Assembly: GCA_043788645.1 (NCBI GenBank)
Contig: JAYVTS010000153.1
Coordinates: forward strand, 1 to 38,589
Source of the DNA: CANIZL01 sp043788645
GTDB taxonomy: Bacteria; Verrucomicrobiota; Verrucomicrobiia; Limisphaerales; UBA9464
Reading direction: 5' to 3'
DNA: 38,589 nt
The translations under genes and the position numbers were made by a program. Positions 24,460 through 32,272 of the stretch are shown here, in pieces. Within the stretch, counting starts at the first letter, position 1; the number at the start of each line of letters is the position of its first letter. The notes below the pieces were generated by a model. The model saw nothing but the letters and a program-made list of their open reading frames with translations. It made no database searches and was not told the DNA's origin.

Positions 24460-26949
24460 TTCTTCAATCAACGGTCTGAAGGCCGGAGAGGGGGTTGCTT
24501 CGTATAGCGCCAAGCTTTGCAGCGCCTCAGCGTCCGCTCCCTGCCAACGCACCTCATAGACGATTACCGGCGCCCGAAAGCCCTTGACCGCCACGGGTTC
24601 GAGCGGCAGGCAGACGTTTGCCAAAGCAGGGGCGTGTTGTTCCAAGGCTCGAAAGGTGGCTTCGCCAATGACAATTCGAGCGTGACCCGAAACTCCTTCC
24701 AGTCGCGACGCGAGGTTTACTTCTCGGCCAAACACCGTGTAATTCACGATATGCGCATCGGATCCCATCAAACCGACGGTGACCATGCCTGTATTAACCC
24801 CCGTACCCAGGGCGAGCACCGGTAACATCGGCCAAGCCGCTTTCCCGCGGGATAATCGAGCGACGTTCTCCGTCGTCCGTCGTTCATTTTCTCGGGAACG
24901 CACGTCGTTAAGCCGTGCGATCATCCGTTGCGAGTCAACCGCGGCGATCACCGAATTGACCGCGTGACGGGCATTCGGAGTCGGGGCACCCCAAAACGCC
25001 ATCACACAATCGCCAATATATTTATCGAGTGTTCCCTGGTGAAACTTCACCACATCTGCCAGTCCACCGAGGTAGAGATTGACCGTATCAAGGACTTCGT
25101 GAGCCCGGGCATCGAAGTGCGCTTCCGCAGCAGTCCCGGTCAGGCCCAAGGTTTGAACATGCTGTTCTGCCTCGACCTGGGTTTGATCGGTGAGAGTCGT
25201 AAAACCCCGCACGTCAGCGAAGAACACGCTGAGTTCTCGGCGCACCCCGCGCAGTTCCACTTGACCGCTGTTCAACATCTCATGAACAATATCCGGTGAA
25301 ACCATTTTGGCGAAAACCGAACGAATTCGCCGACGTTCACGCTGTTCAAACGTGGCGCGGGCCGAAACCATGGCGCCGTAGGGAAACAGCAACCCAGCCA
25401 CCAACGGATGCGCGATCGGCAAAACGAGCCGGTGTTCGGTGAACGACCAGACCGCAACCGCTACCCAGGCCACGCCCAGCACCAAAATGGCTAGGGGTGA
25501 CCAAAGCCCGCGGAGTTTCCAAGTGATGGCACTGGAGCACCCCGCCAATCCGGCCATCACGAGCGCAATCCAACCAAAATCCAGAGAGTGAAGACTAGTG
25601 TCGTTGAGCGCCATTTTGGCGACATTGAGGTGGGTGCCCACCAGAAAATCGGTGCTTCCCAGCGGGGTCGGGCCACGATCCGAAAGGTTGTTAGCGATCG
25701 CCGTGGAACCGATGATCACCAATTGGTTGGTCCAAAACGTGTTGGTGATCGCGGTGGACACCCCGGCGCTCCGAAGTTGATCCCGTTGCAGTAGGGCCAA
25801 TAGATTTTCATAAGCCAACCCCTTTTCTACGCGGTAGTCGATCTGGTCTGACCAATCGACAATGGTTTTGAAGTCGGTCGACCAATTGATCTGGAAATAG
25901 CCGAAGTCATCGACCGGAATGCGTCGAACAATCGTTCCGTTGGTCTGCCATAACTGGAGTTCGTGCTGTTCAATTCCTGAACGACTCAAATCGACCTGTA
26001 AAAGCCGGGCTGCTAATACCAACCCAAGGTGCCACACACGGTTGGTCACCATCAAGGGAACCGTTTGAGTGATGGCGGCCCGTTTTCCAACGGGCACGAT
26101 CACATTTCCGGCCTCATTCACCAAAATCTTGCGTCCGGCATCACCGGCATTGGTCGTTTGCAACCAAATCGCGGAATTGTTGGTTTCCTTCCATAGAATC
26201 CAATTATTGGTATGCGCCAAGAAACCTAATCTAGGATTGAATTGCTTGAAATCTGTATAGGCCCGAACTCGACGAGTCACCGAATCAACATCTTTGGTGG
26301 CGGAAACATCACCGACTCCAGCCGCTCGATACTGAAAGAGTGGCGCCGGAATTTGTTCCGGCGCGATGGCCAAGACGGCCGGAGCGCCGGGTTGCCTCAA
26401 TTCTTGGGCAAACAGGTCGTCATACTCCCGCCGCCCGGCTTCCCGTTGGAGTTCTTGGAGGAGCCAATCGAAACCGACGGCGGCGGCACCCTCCGCTCGA
26501 AGCTCTCGCAGGGCGCGCCCCAAAACCGGCCACCGCGGCCAAAAGAGGTCGAAAGGCTCGGAAGTGCCCTCGCCTTCCGCGATTTTATCGATGGTGAGAT
26601 CATCTGACAACACCAAGCCGACCTGCGAAATTGAGGAGCTAGATTGGCGCAGCAAACTAAACCGCCAATCGTAGGTGCCCCATTCGAGTCTTTGCAGGAA
26701 ATCAAGCTTTTGCCAGCGCTCGGCTCGGCGATCAATCGCCTTCGCAGATTGCAATTTCAATCCACTAATCGTCGGATTATCATCGGGAAACGCCTTAAGA
26801 TCAGTTAGCAACGCTTGGGCCGCCCGGGTTCGATAGTCCAACCGGCCCGATACCCACGTCACCCCGATCGCGGCGGCCATCACGACGAGCGCGAGTCTGA
26901 TCGGACCGCCTAGTGTAGTCCACAAACGACGCAAATAAACGGCGGACAC
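24445..26949 (-). CDS. CHASE2-domain adenylate cyclase (class III)
   Basis: A membrane sensor that probably makes cAMP. An N-terminal membrane helix is followed by a large periplasmic CHASE2 domain (roughly residues 60-460), three hydrophobic segments near 470-550 and a class III cyclase domain from about 575. Catalytic features: ELSVFFADVRGF (first metal Asp), LDKYIGDCVMAFWG (second Asp; Lys that selects adenine), YTVFGREVNLASRLE (Thr that helps choose adenine; Asn and Arg for the transition state). The common GDG is GDC here, and two loops in the domain are about 20 residues longer than usual. The TTG at 26955 lies within a terminator T-run, so I prefer the GTG at 26949; a later TTG (26934) is possible. 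It follows the FecR-domain gene by about 60 bases. Confidence 0.9.
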   Translation of the reverse strand: MSAVYLRRLWTTLGGPIRLALVVMAAAIGVTWVSGRLDYRTRAAQALLTDLKAFPDDNPTISGLKLQSAKAIDRRAERWQKLDFLQRLEWGTYDWRFSLLRQSSSSISQVGLVLSDDLTIDKIAEGEGTSEPFDLFWPRWPVLGRALRELRAEGAAAVGFDWLLQELQREAGRREYDDLFAQELRQPGAPAVLAIAPEQIPAPLFQYRAAGVGDVSATKDVDSVTRRVRAYTDFKQFNPRLGFLAHTNNWILWKETNNSAIWLQTTNAGDAGRKILVNEAGNVIVPVGKRAAITQTVPLMVTNRVWHLGLVLAARLLQVDLSRSGIEQHELQLWQTNGTIVRRIPVDDFGYFQINWSTDFKTIVDWSDQIDYRVEKGLAYENLLALLQRDQLRSAGVSTAITNTFWTNQLVIIGSTAIANNLSDRGPTPLGSTDFLVGTHLNVAKMALNDTSLHSLDFGWIALVMAGLAGCSSAITWKLRGLWSPLAILVLGVAWVAVAVWSFTEHRLVLPIAHPLVAGLLFPYGAMVSARATFEQRERRRIRSVFAKMVSPDIVHEMLNSGQVELRGVRRELSVFFADVRGFTTLTDQTQVEAEQHVQTLGLTGTAAEAHFDARAHEVLDTVNLYLGGLADVVKFHQGTLDKYIGDCVMAFWGAPTPNARHAVNSVIAAVDSQRMIARLNDVRSRENERRTTENVARLSRGKAAWPMLPVLALGTGVNTGMVTVGLMGSDAHIVNYTVFGREVNLASRLEGVSGHARIVIGEATFRALEQHAPALANVCLPLEPVAVKGFRAPVIVYEVRWQGADAEALQSLALYEATPSPAFRPLIEESADS

Positions 26950-26953
26950 AAAC

Positions 26954-26987
26954 AAAAAAACCCAGAGCGAGTGGTTCGCTCTGGGTT
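26954..26987 (-). terminator. Strong intrinsic terminator between the FecR-domain gene and the cyclase gene
   Basis: On the minus strand AACCCAGAGCGA (26987-26976) pairs perfectly with TCGCTCTGGGTT (26970-26959) over a 5-base loop, followed by a run of seven T residues to 26954. It lies in the gap of an otherwise co-directional pair, directly before the cyclase start, so it may act as an attenuator or isolate the cyclase from its neighbour. Confidence 0.9.
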
Positions 26988-27009
26988 AAAAATGAAACAC
27001 TGCTGCTGA

Positions 27010-27705
27010 TCACTCTTGGGTCGTACTCGTCGGGCCCGGTTGTACCGGCGACACCGGACGTTCGGGTCCGACCGGAGGAATGTTCAGGCGGGGCGTGACG
27101 GCAATCGGCGGTTCCGGTAGCGGGTTGGCAACGACTCCCGGGATGTTAGGATCGAACGATTGACCCGCGCACACTTGGAAATGTGTATTCTTGAACCGGT
27201 CATCGCCACCGGCCGTGCCCAGGAATATCACGTCTACGCAACCTTCCCAAACATAGAGATGACCATCCGCGGTCACCATGTACTTGGTACCACGGACTGC
27301 GGCCGTGATCGTAGGGGTGCTGATCGTGTAAACGGATTGATCAGCACTCTTTTTAACATAACCCGAGACGCGGCCTTCTTTGAGAGTGACCTTGGTGGTG
27401 ATCACCGGGGCAGGCCCCGTGGTGTCGGCAGTGAGTTCGTCGAGGGTGACTGAGCTATCCTCACCGATGCTGATGTTGGGACCATTCACGTCGAGGTAAA
27501 GGTCGAGCGAGGAACGGTTGCCCGTTACGATAGCGGCGCCAGAGGTAGCGGTATCACCGCGTTTAGCAGCAGCACCGTTGATGGAGGCCGTGCCCCTGAC
27601 AGCCGTGACTTCAGCCTTGCCGGCATCCGCACGAGCCAGTTGCGCCGAGAGGGCGAGCGCTACGCCGACGATTGCGAAGCGAAAAAAAGCGACAGGAGTC
27701 TTCAT
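27010..27705 (-). CDS. Secreted FecR-domain protein
   Basis: 231 residues with a signal peptide (MKTPVAFFRFAIVGVALALSAQLARA, then DAGKAEV). The mature part has a FecR-like domain: KRGDTATSGAAIVTGNRSSLDLYL, ISIGEDSSVTLDEL, TKVTLKEGRVSGYVKK and ISTPTITAAVRGTKYMVTA, a beta-helical module common in bacterial envelope sensors. The last 40 residues are Pro-rich and probably disordered. Two Cys (GCVDV and CAGQS) may form a disulfide. It precedes a CHASE2-cyclase gene in the same direction, an arrangement known from many bacteria where the FecR-domain protein is thought to feed the CHASE2 sensor. A role as periplasmic ligand or polymer sensor is inference. Confidence 0.85.
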   Translation of the reverse strand: MKTPVAFFRFAIVGVALALSAQLARADAGKAEVTAVRGTASINGAAAKRGDTATSGAAIVTGNRSSLDLYLDVNGPNISIGEDSSVTLDELTADTTGPAPVITTKVTLKEGRVSGYVKKSADQSVYTISTPTITAAVRGTKYMVTADGHLYVWEGCVDVIFLGTAGGDDRFKNTHFQVCAGQSFDPNIPGVVANPLPEPPIAVTPRLNIPPVGPERPVSPVQPGPTSTTQE

Positions 27706-27852
27706 GGTAAAACCAAGCTGATGGTGTGTAACCGGACTGATCCTAGAAATTTATAGCTGAAAGTCAATCCAGTTTTCCAAGGGAAGTTGTTCACCAGCGG
27801 AAGGATACGCACCAACCGGGCGAATCGCAATCCAAATCAGAACGGTTTCCCA

Positions 27853-28743
27853 TCATTTCCGGTCGAGATTGGCTGCCAATTGCGCCGATGTCACGGAAGT
27901 TTCGACCCCTCCCGGCGGAACTTCAATTTGGGCCACCCACAGCAAAGCGTTCAAAATAAGCTTTCTGAACTCCGGATTTCCCCAGTTTTCATGATAGTGC
28001 CCGCCAGTAAACCCAAATCCGCGACCTCCGCCTTGATTTGCCGACCGATCAAAAGCCCATAAAAGCGGCTGAGACTCGCCTTTGGCGATCGCCGCCCGGA
28101 CAAACGGATTTCCACTGTGAGGACCATCGGGTTGGTCGAGGGTTTTGGTCGGCGGAACGACGCTCAAAATGGGCGTGATCCCCCTCAAATCCGGGGCAAA
28201 TCGCATGTGGTAATACCACTCGTCTTCGATGCCAAAGGGTTTGACCCCGCGGGTAATCGGATGGACCGGCAAGTTCACAAACTCCGCCCGCCAGGTGGGA
28301 TTAACCGACCAAAACGCCTCAAAATATCCGCCAGTCCAACGTAACATCGCGAAGCCAGGATCGCCCGCTGGCACTTCCACCCCGTAGTGAGCCGCCCCAA
28401 TTCCCACCCCTTTCTTCGCCAATCCATCCATGAATTTGAGTCGTTCTGGACGGATCGCGGGGTGCCCGGTGCCGCCGTCCGCATACATCAGCACTGCCGC
28501 TGCGCCGTTAAAAACCGCAAGATCCGTCGGCCAACCGTTGCTCACCACCACCGGATTGACTCCCGGCACCGTCCGTAACCAGTCGGCGAGGAGGAGGCAG
28601 CCGGCGCGGAATTCGTGTTCTTTCGGTGCGTGACTCGGTACGCCTGCAAGTAAAACGATTTTTGTATCCGCCCGTAAAAAGCCCGGTAATAGCAGCGAAA
28701 TCGCGATTACCGCGCGGGCGGAAAATGAGGGCCAGTGTTTCAT
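27853..28743 (-). CDS. Secreted ThuA-like domain protein
   Basis: 296 residues with a signal peptide (MKHWPSFSARAVIAISLLLPGFLRA). The mature protein matches the ThuA-like family (glutamine amidotransferase-like fold, named from trehalose utilisation): KIVLLAG..SH...EHEF at the start, PAIRPERLKFMDGLAKKGVGIGAAHYGVE (the family's 'G.GHG.H' nucleophile-elbow position), HPITRGVKPFGIEDEWYY and RGFGFTGGHYHENWGNPEFRKLILNALLWVA at the end. These proteins are abundant in Verrucomicrobiota and Planctomycetes and are not proven to be trehalose enzymes. The ATG at 28743 begins the signal peptide (a TTG three codons earlier is open). It is divergent from the acyltransferase gene. Confidence 0.87.
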   Translation of the reverse strand: MKHWPSFSARAVIAISLLLPGFLRADTKIVLLAGVPSHAPKEHEFRAGCLLLADWLRTVPGVNPVVVSNGWPTDLAVFNGAAAVLMYADGGTGHPAIRPERLKFMDGLAKKGVGIGAAHYGVEVPAGDPGFAMLRWTGGYFEAFWSVNPTWRAEFVNLPVHPITRGVKPFGIEDEWYYHMRFAPDLRGITPILSVVPPTKTLDQPDGPHSGNPFVRAAIAKGESQPLLWAFDRSANQGGGRGFGFTGGHYHENWGNPEFRKLILNALLWVAQIEVPPGGVETSVTSAQLAANLDRK

Positions 28744-28858
28744 AAGAATCAAGTAATCAGGCCGGTGGACTCGTCTCGGGGTCTATTTGTTCGCCCTTTC
28801 TTTGGTGAGATTTCTACCGAAGTTCACGGAAGCAGACCCCGATTCGGTCGCAAAATCC

Positions 28859-29779
28859 ATGGGATACCTCCTGACACTTCCGGTTCGCGTCCTCCTCTGG
28901 ATCCTCCAACATCTGCCGCTAATGGGGGTGGTCCGGCTGGGGCGGGCCGGTGGCGAAGTGGCGTGGTGGCTCCTGGGACGACACCGTCGAATCGCCCTCG
29001 CAAACCTAACCGCTGCCTTTGGAACAGAATTATCTCCCAATAAAATTCGCGGCCTGGCCCGAGAAAACTTTCGACGCCTCGGCGAGAACTACGCCAGCGC
29101 GGTCCATACGGCCGCGTTGACTTCGGACCAACTTGACTCGGTCTTGGAAGTGGTCGGGGCCGATTCATTGCCGATTCCGACAGAAAAAGGGGTCAATTTG
29201 GTCATTGCACTGGGCCATTTTGGCAACTTTGAATTGTACGCCCGGATTGCCCATCGTTTGCACGGCTGGAAAATTGCCACCACCTACCGCGCCCTTCGCC
29301 CGCCGGCTCTCAACGCACTCCTGGTCGCATTGCGGGCTCGTTCAGGCAGCCGTTACTTTGAGCGGACCAGCGAAGCGCGGGCTTTGCGCGAATACCTACT
29401 TGGTGGCGGGGTGATCCTTGGATTGCTGGCCGATCAACACGGTGGCGCGAAGGGTCTTTGGCTCCCATTTTTTGGCCGACCGTGCTCGACGAATCCCGCC
29501 CCAGCGGTGCTCGCCCAGCGCTATCGCGCCACGTTGCAAACCGCGTTTTGCTTTCGAATTGCGCCCGGCCGATGGCGGATTGAATTCGGGCCACCCATTC
29601 CCACTTTTGAAGCCAACGGCACGGCACGCGCCTCAGCGGACATTATGCAAACGGTCAATTTGGCCTTTGAAACCGCCATTCGACGCGATCCTGCGAACTG
29701 GTTTTGGGTGCATCGCCGATGGAAACCGCGGACCGATCAGCAACGGGGCAACACCAAAACCGGTTTCTCGGTTGAATGA
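28859..29779 (+). CDS. Lysophospholipid/lipid A acyltransferase (LpxL/HtrB family)
   Basis: Acylates a lipid A precursor or related lipid at the inner membrane. The 306-residue protein begins with a membrane helix (MGYLLTLPVRVLLWILQHLP) and has the HX4E catalytic motif ALGHFGNFEL with H120 and E125, LADQHGG, the 'FFGRP......PAVLAQRY' block and DPANWFWVHRRWK near the C-terminus, all typical of the LpxL family. The frame is open 24 codons upstream to a TTG at 28787, but the ATG at 28859 places the membrane helix at the N-terminus as in relatives. Implies a lipid A-bearing outer membrane. Which acyl chain it adds cannot be inferred. Confidence 0.9.
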   Translation: MGYLLTLPVRVLLWILQHLPLMGVVRLGRAGGEVAWWLLGRHRRIALANLTAAFGTELSPNKIRGLARENFRRLGENYASAVHTAALTSDQLDSVLEVVGADSLPIPTEKGVNLVIALGHFGNFELYARIAHRLHGWKIATTYRALRPPALNALLVALRARSGSRYFERTSEARALREYLLGGGVILGLLADQHGGAKGLWLPFFGRPCSTNPAPAVLAQRYRATLQTAFCFRIAPGRWRIEFGPPIPTFEANGTARASADIMQTVNLAFETAIRRDPANWFWVHRRWKPRTDQQRGNTKTGFSVE

Positions 29780-29839
29780 AACACCGCCCGAAAACCCTTG
29801 CTGCCCGGATCAGGGTGATTACCCTCCGCCCTCGTTTTT

Positions 29840-30133
29840 ATGAAGTCGGATATTCATCCCCAGAACTATCGCCCGGTCATCTTCCGTGACTCCGCGAATG
29901 GGCAGGCCTTCCTCAGCCGCTCGTGTACCCGCACCTCCCTCACCGCGAAATGGGAGGACGGCAAGGAATACCCACTGGTCCTTATGGGGATCAGTGCTTT
30001 CAGTCACCCGTTTTATACCGGTCAACAGACCTTTGTCGATACCGCCGGTCGGGTCGATAAGTTCCAACAGCGTTTGGCCAAGACGCAGGCCGCCCAAGCC
30101 GCCCAGGCCGCTAAGTCGGTCAAGAAGAAGTAG
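29840..30133 (+). CDS. rpmE2: Ribosomal protein bL31, type B (zinc-independent)
   Basis: 97 residues with the type B signature: MKSDIHPQNYRPVIFRDS, FLSRSCT, WEDGKEYPLVLMGISAFSHPFYTGQQ, and DTAGRVDKFQQRL. It lacks the CxxC pairs of the zinc form, so it belongs to the paralogue used under zinc limitation or as the only copy in many phyla. The C-terminal tail is Ala/Gln/Lys-rich. The ATG has no ribosome binding site. A strong terminator follows, so it is not obligatorily co-transcribed with prfA despite the common rpmE-prfA pairing. Confidence 0.95.
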   Translation: MKSDIHPQNYRPVIFRDSANGQAFLSRSCTRTSLTAKWEDGKEYPLVLMGISAFSHPFYTGQQTFVDTAGRVDKFQQRLAKTQAAQAAQAAKSVKKK

Positions 30134-30147
30134 CTGACCGCCCCATG

Positions 30148-30203
30148 ACCGCCCGCCGCTCGGAGCCCACCGCTGGGACCGATCCGGCGGGCGGTTTGTT
30201 TTT
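30148..30203 (+). terminator. Rho-independent terminator after rpmE2
   Basis: ACCGCCCGCCG (30148-30158) and CGGCGGGCGGT (30185-30195) are perfect 11-bp arms around a 26-base loop that contains a smaller nested hairpin; a T-rich tail (TTTGTTTTTG) follows. Confidence 0.85.
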
Positions 30204-30277
30204 GTTGAGGCAACATGGAATGAGCCTCCCCGGATCCGCGCTCCGCACACTCATCACTCGTCCGTCTCCCCAGCCCC

Positions 30278-31360
30278 TTGGATCTCACTCCTTTTCTTCA
30301 CCGATTTCGAACCCGTTTTGCGGAGGTTGAGGCGCAACTCAGCGCCCCCGATGCGTTCGCGAACGCCCAACGCGGTCAAGAATTGAACCGTGAACACGCT
30401 CGACTCCGGGTATTGGTCGAAGCCGGCACAGAATGGGAACGGTTGCGGGACGAACTCGAGGGGAATCGCAAACTCGTAGCGAGCGAGGGAATTACCTCCG
30501 AGCTTGGCCAGATGGCCGCCGCAGAACTCCCTGCACTCGAGGCTGCCGAGGTGCAACAAAGTCTAATTCTACAACAGGGTGTGCTCCCGCCCGACCCGAC
30601 GGACTCTCGAAACACGATCATTGAAATCCGTGCGGGAGCGGGCGGAGCCGAAAGTGCTCTCTTTGCCGCCGACCTTTATCGAATGTACCAGCGCTATGCC
30701 GAAGGGCGCGGATGGAAACTCGATCCCATGGATTCGAGTAATTCCGATCTCGGGGGCTTTCGGGAAGTCATTTTCCTCATAACCGGCGACAACGTCTTCA
30801 AGCGGCTCAAGCACGAATCAGGCGTTCATCGAGTGCAACGGGTGCCGGCCACCGAAGCCCAAGGTCGCATCCACACGAGTACCGCCACCGTGGCCGTCCT
30901 TCCAGAAGCCCAAGAAGTGGACGTCGTGATCAGGCCGGAAGATCTAGAGATCAATGTCTGCCGAGCCGGTGGCCACGGTGGGCAGGGCGTGAATACCACC
31001 GATTCCGCCGTCCGCATTTTCCACAAACCCACCGGGATAGAAGTCCGCTGCCAGGACGAACGTTCGCAGCACAAAAACAAAGCCAAAGCGATGACGGTTC
31101 TTCGCTCACGCATGTTGGAGCAAAAATTGGCCGCCGAGAACGCCAAATATGCCGCCCACCGAAAAGATCAGGTGGGCACGGGAGAACGAAGCGAAAAAAT
31201 CCGGACTTATAATTTTCCTCAAAACCGAGTCACGGACCACCGAATTGAACTCACGCTCTACAATCTTGATGCCTTCATCAACGGAGAACTAGAAACCGTT
31301 CTCAACGCCCTGGCCGCCGATGAAGTGAAGCAAAAACTAGCGCGATTGAATACCGAATAA
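30278..31360 (+). CDS. prfA: Peptide chain release factor 1
   Basis: Recognises UAA and UAG at the ribosomal A site and triggers hydrolysis of peptidyl-tRNA. 360 residues, normal length. It carries the PxT-type stop-codon motif in VQRVPATEAQGRIHTS and the GGQ loop in GGHGGQGVNTTDSAVRI. The GGQ context is GHGGQG, where E. coli RF1 has GAGGQH, a variant but with the essential GGQ intact. CQDERSQHKNKAKA and TYNFPQNRVTDHR are conserved. The start is TTG at 30278, giving MDLTPFLHRF, the normal N-terminus. prmC, which often follows and methylates the GGQ glutamine, is not here. Confidence 0.97.
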   Translation: MDLTPFLHRFRTRFAEVEAQLSAPDAFANAQRGQELNREHARLRVLVEAGTEWERLRDELEGNRKLVASEGITSELGQMAAAELPALEAAEVQQSLILQQGVLPPDPTDSRNTIIEIRAGAGGAESALFAADLYRMYQRYAEGRGWKLDPMDSSNSDLGGFREVIFLITGDNVFKRLKHESGVHRVQRVPATEAQGRIHTSTATVAVLPEAQEVDVVIRPEDLEINVCRAGGHGGQGVNTTDSAVRIFHKPTGIEVRCQDERSQHKNKAKAMTVLRSRMLEQKLAAENAKYAAHRKDQVGTGERSEKIRTYNFPQNRVTDHRIELTLYNLDAFINGELETVLNALAADEVKQKLARLNTE

Positions 31361-31499
31361 TCTGCGAGCGGACTCGAAATCCCATGGTTATCCGTCGTCT
31401 CTTTGTCGCCCCTTTTTTGCAGGCTTCTCCATTCTCCTCGTTGGTATCTTAGACCTACTGCCCGGACCTCTTGCCCTGGAAATTCTGCTCCCCGCTTTC

Positions 31500-32078
31500 A
31501 TGCCTCCCCAAGCCCTAATCTTTGATTGTGACGGAACGATTGCCGACACCATGCCGCTCCATTGGCGGGCCTGGGAGCAAACCGTGCGCCGCCACCGCCT
31601 CCACTTTACTGAAGAACGCTTCTACGCGCTGGGCGGCGTTCCCGGGCGAAATATTTTGGCCATGCTTTTTGAGGAGCAGGGAATTCAAGGATTGGACCCG
31701 CAGGTGATCGCGCACGAGAAGGAAGAACTTTATCTCCAATTCCTGCCCGAAGTGAAGCCGATCGATCCCGTGGTAGAATTGGCTCGAGTCAGTCGCGGTC
31801 GACTTCCCATGGCCATTGCTACCGGGGGTTCGCGCCCAACCATTCCGAGGGTATTAGAGGCGCTGGGCATTCTCGATTGGTTTGACGTCGTGATCACCAG
31901 TCAGGATGTGGTCCACCCGAAACCCGCACCCGACACGTTCCTCGAAGCCGCCCGGCGGCTAGGGGTCGAACCAGGGCGCTGTCGCGCCTACGAAGATACC
32001 GACCTTGGTCTGCAATCCATCCGTGCGGCCGGCATGGAGGCCGTGGATGTTCGCCCGTGGTACCTGCCTCGCCGGTAG
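31500..32078 (+). CDS. HAD-superfamily hydrolase, beta-phosphoglucomutase/YqaB-like phosphatase
   Basis: 192 residues. HAD motif I is FDCDGTIADTMPLHW (Asp nucleophile and general acid Asp), motif II lies in AIATGGSR, motif III in HPKPAPDTF, and motif IV in YEDTDLGLQS. The sub-clade (short cap, 'YALGGVPGRNI' and 'ATGGSR') resembles YqaB, a fructose-1-phosphate / 6-phosphogluconate phosphatase, or beta-phosphoglucomutase. The substrate is not deducible. The ATG at 31500 has no ribosome binding site. It stands alone, with repeats downstream. Confidence 0.88.
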   Translation: MPPQALIFDCDGTIADTMPLHWRAWEQTVRRHRLHFTEERFYALGGVPGRNILAMLFEEQGIQGLDPQVIAHEKEELYLQFLPEVKPIDPVVELARVSRGRLPMAIATGGSRPTIPRVLEALGILDWFDVVITSQDVVHPKPAPDTFLEAARRLGVEPGRCRAYEDTDLGLQSIRAAGMEAVDVRPWYLPRR

Positions 32079-32102
32079 ACACCACGATCCTGAACAATAA
32101 TA

Positions 32103-32183
32103 GCCGGGAAAGAACGCAAAGAACCCAAAAGACGAGGGTTGTCGTTCTTTGAGCTCTTTGCGTTTCTTTGCGTTTCTTTGCGG
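32103..32183. repeat. Imperfect inverted repeat of 'TTTCTTTGCG' units, family C
   Basis: The right half is two direct copies of CGTTTCTTTG with a diverged third, and the left half is its approximate reverse complement (GAAAGAACGCAAAGAACC), so the whole folds as a long hairpin. It lies in the gap after the HAD gene and before the ilvB 3' end. Confidence 0.75.
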
Positions 32184-32200
32184 CCAATTCCAACAGTCCT

Positions 32201-32243
32201 ACGGACCGCGGTTGGATCCCGTGCTTTTGAGGGGATCAACCGC
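32201..32243 (-). repeat. Dispersed palindromic repeat, family A, inverted copy 3
   Basis: The reverse complement of the core of the 20372 and 20614 copies, with a few differences (GGTTGGATCCC against GGTTGTGTCCC, TTTTGAGGGGATC against TTTTGACGGGATC). It keeps the palindromic core of CGGTTG and ATCCCGT against GGGAT and CAACCG. Shows that the family spreads over at least 12 kb and both orientations. Confidence 0.8.
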
Positions 32244-32272
32244 TTGTGGCCCGCGAGTCTTGCTCAAAGTAC

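Noticed and set aside
31384..31452. 22-codon plus-strand ORF after prfA
   Set aside because: Very short, no ribosome binding site, no control-codon run or hairpin that would make it a leader peptide.
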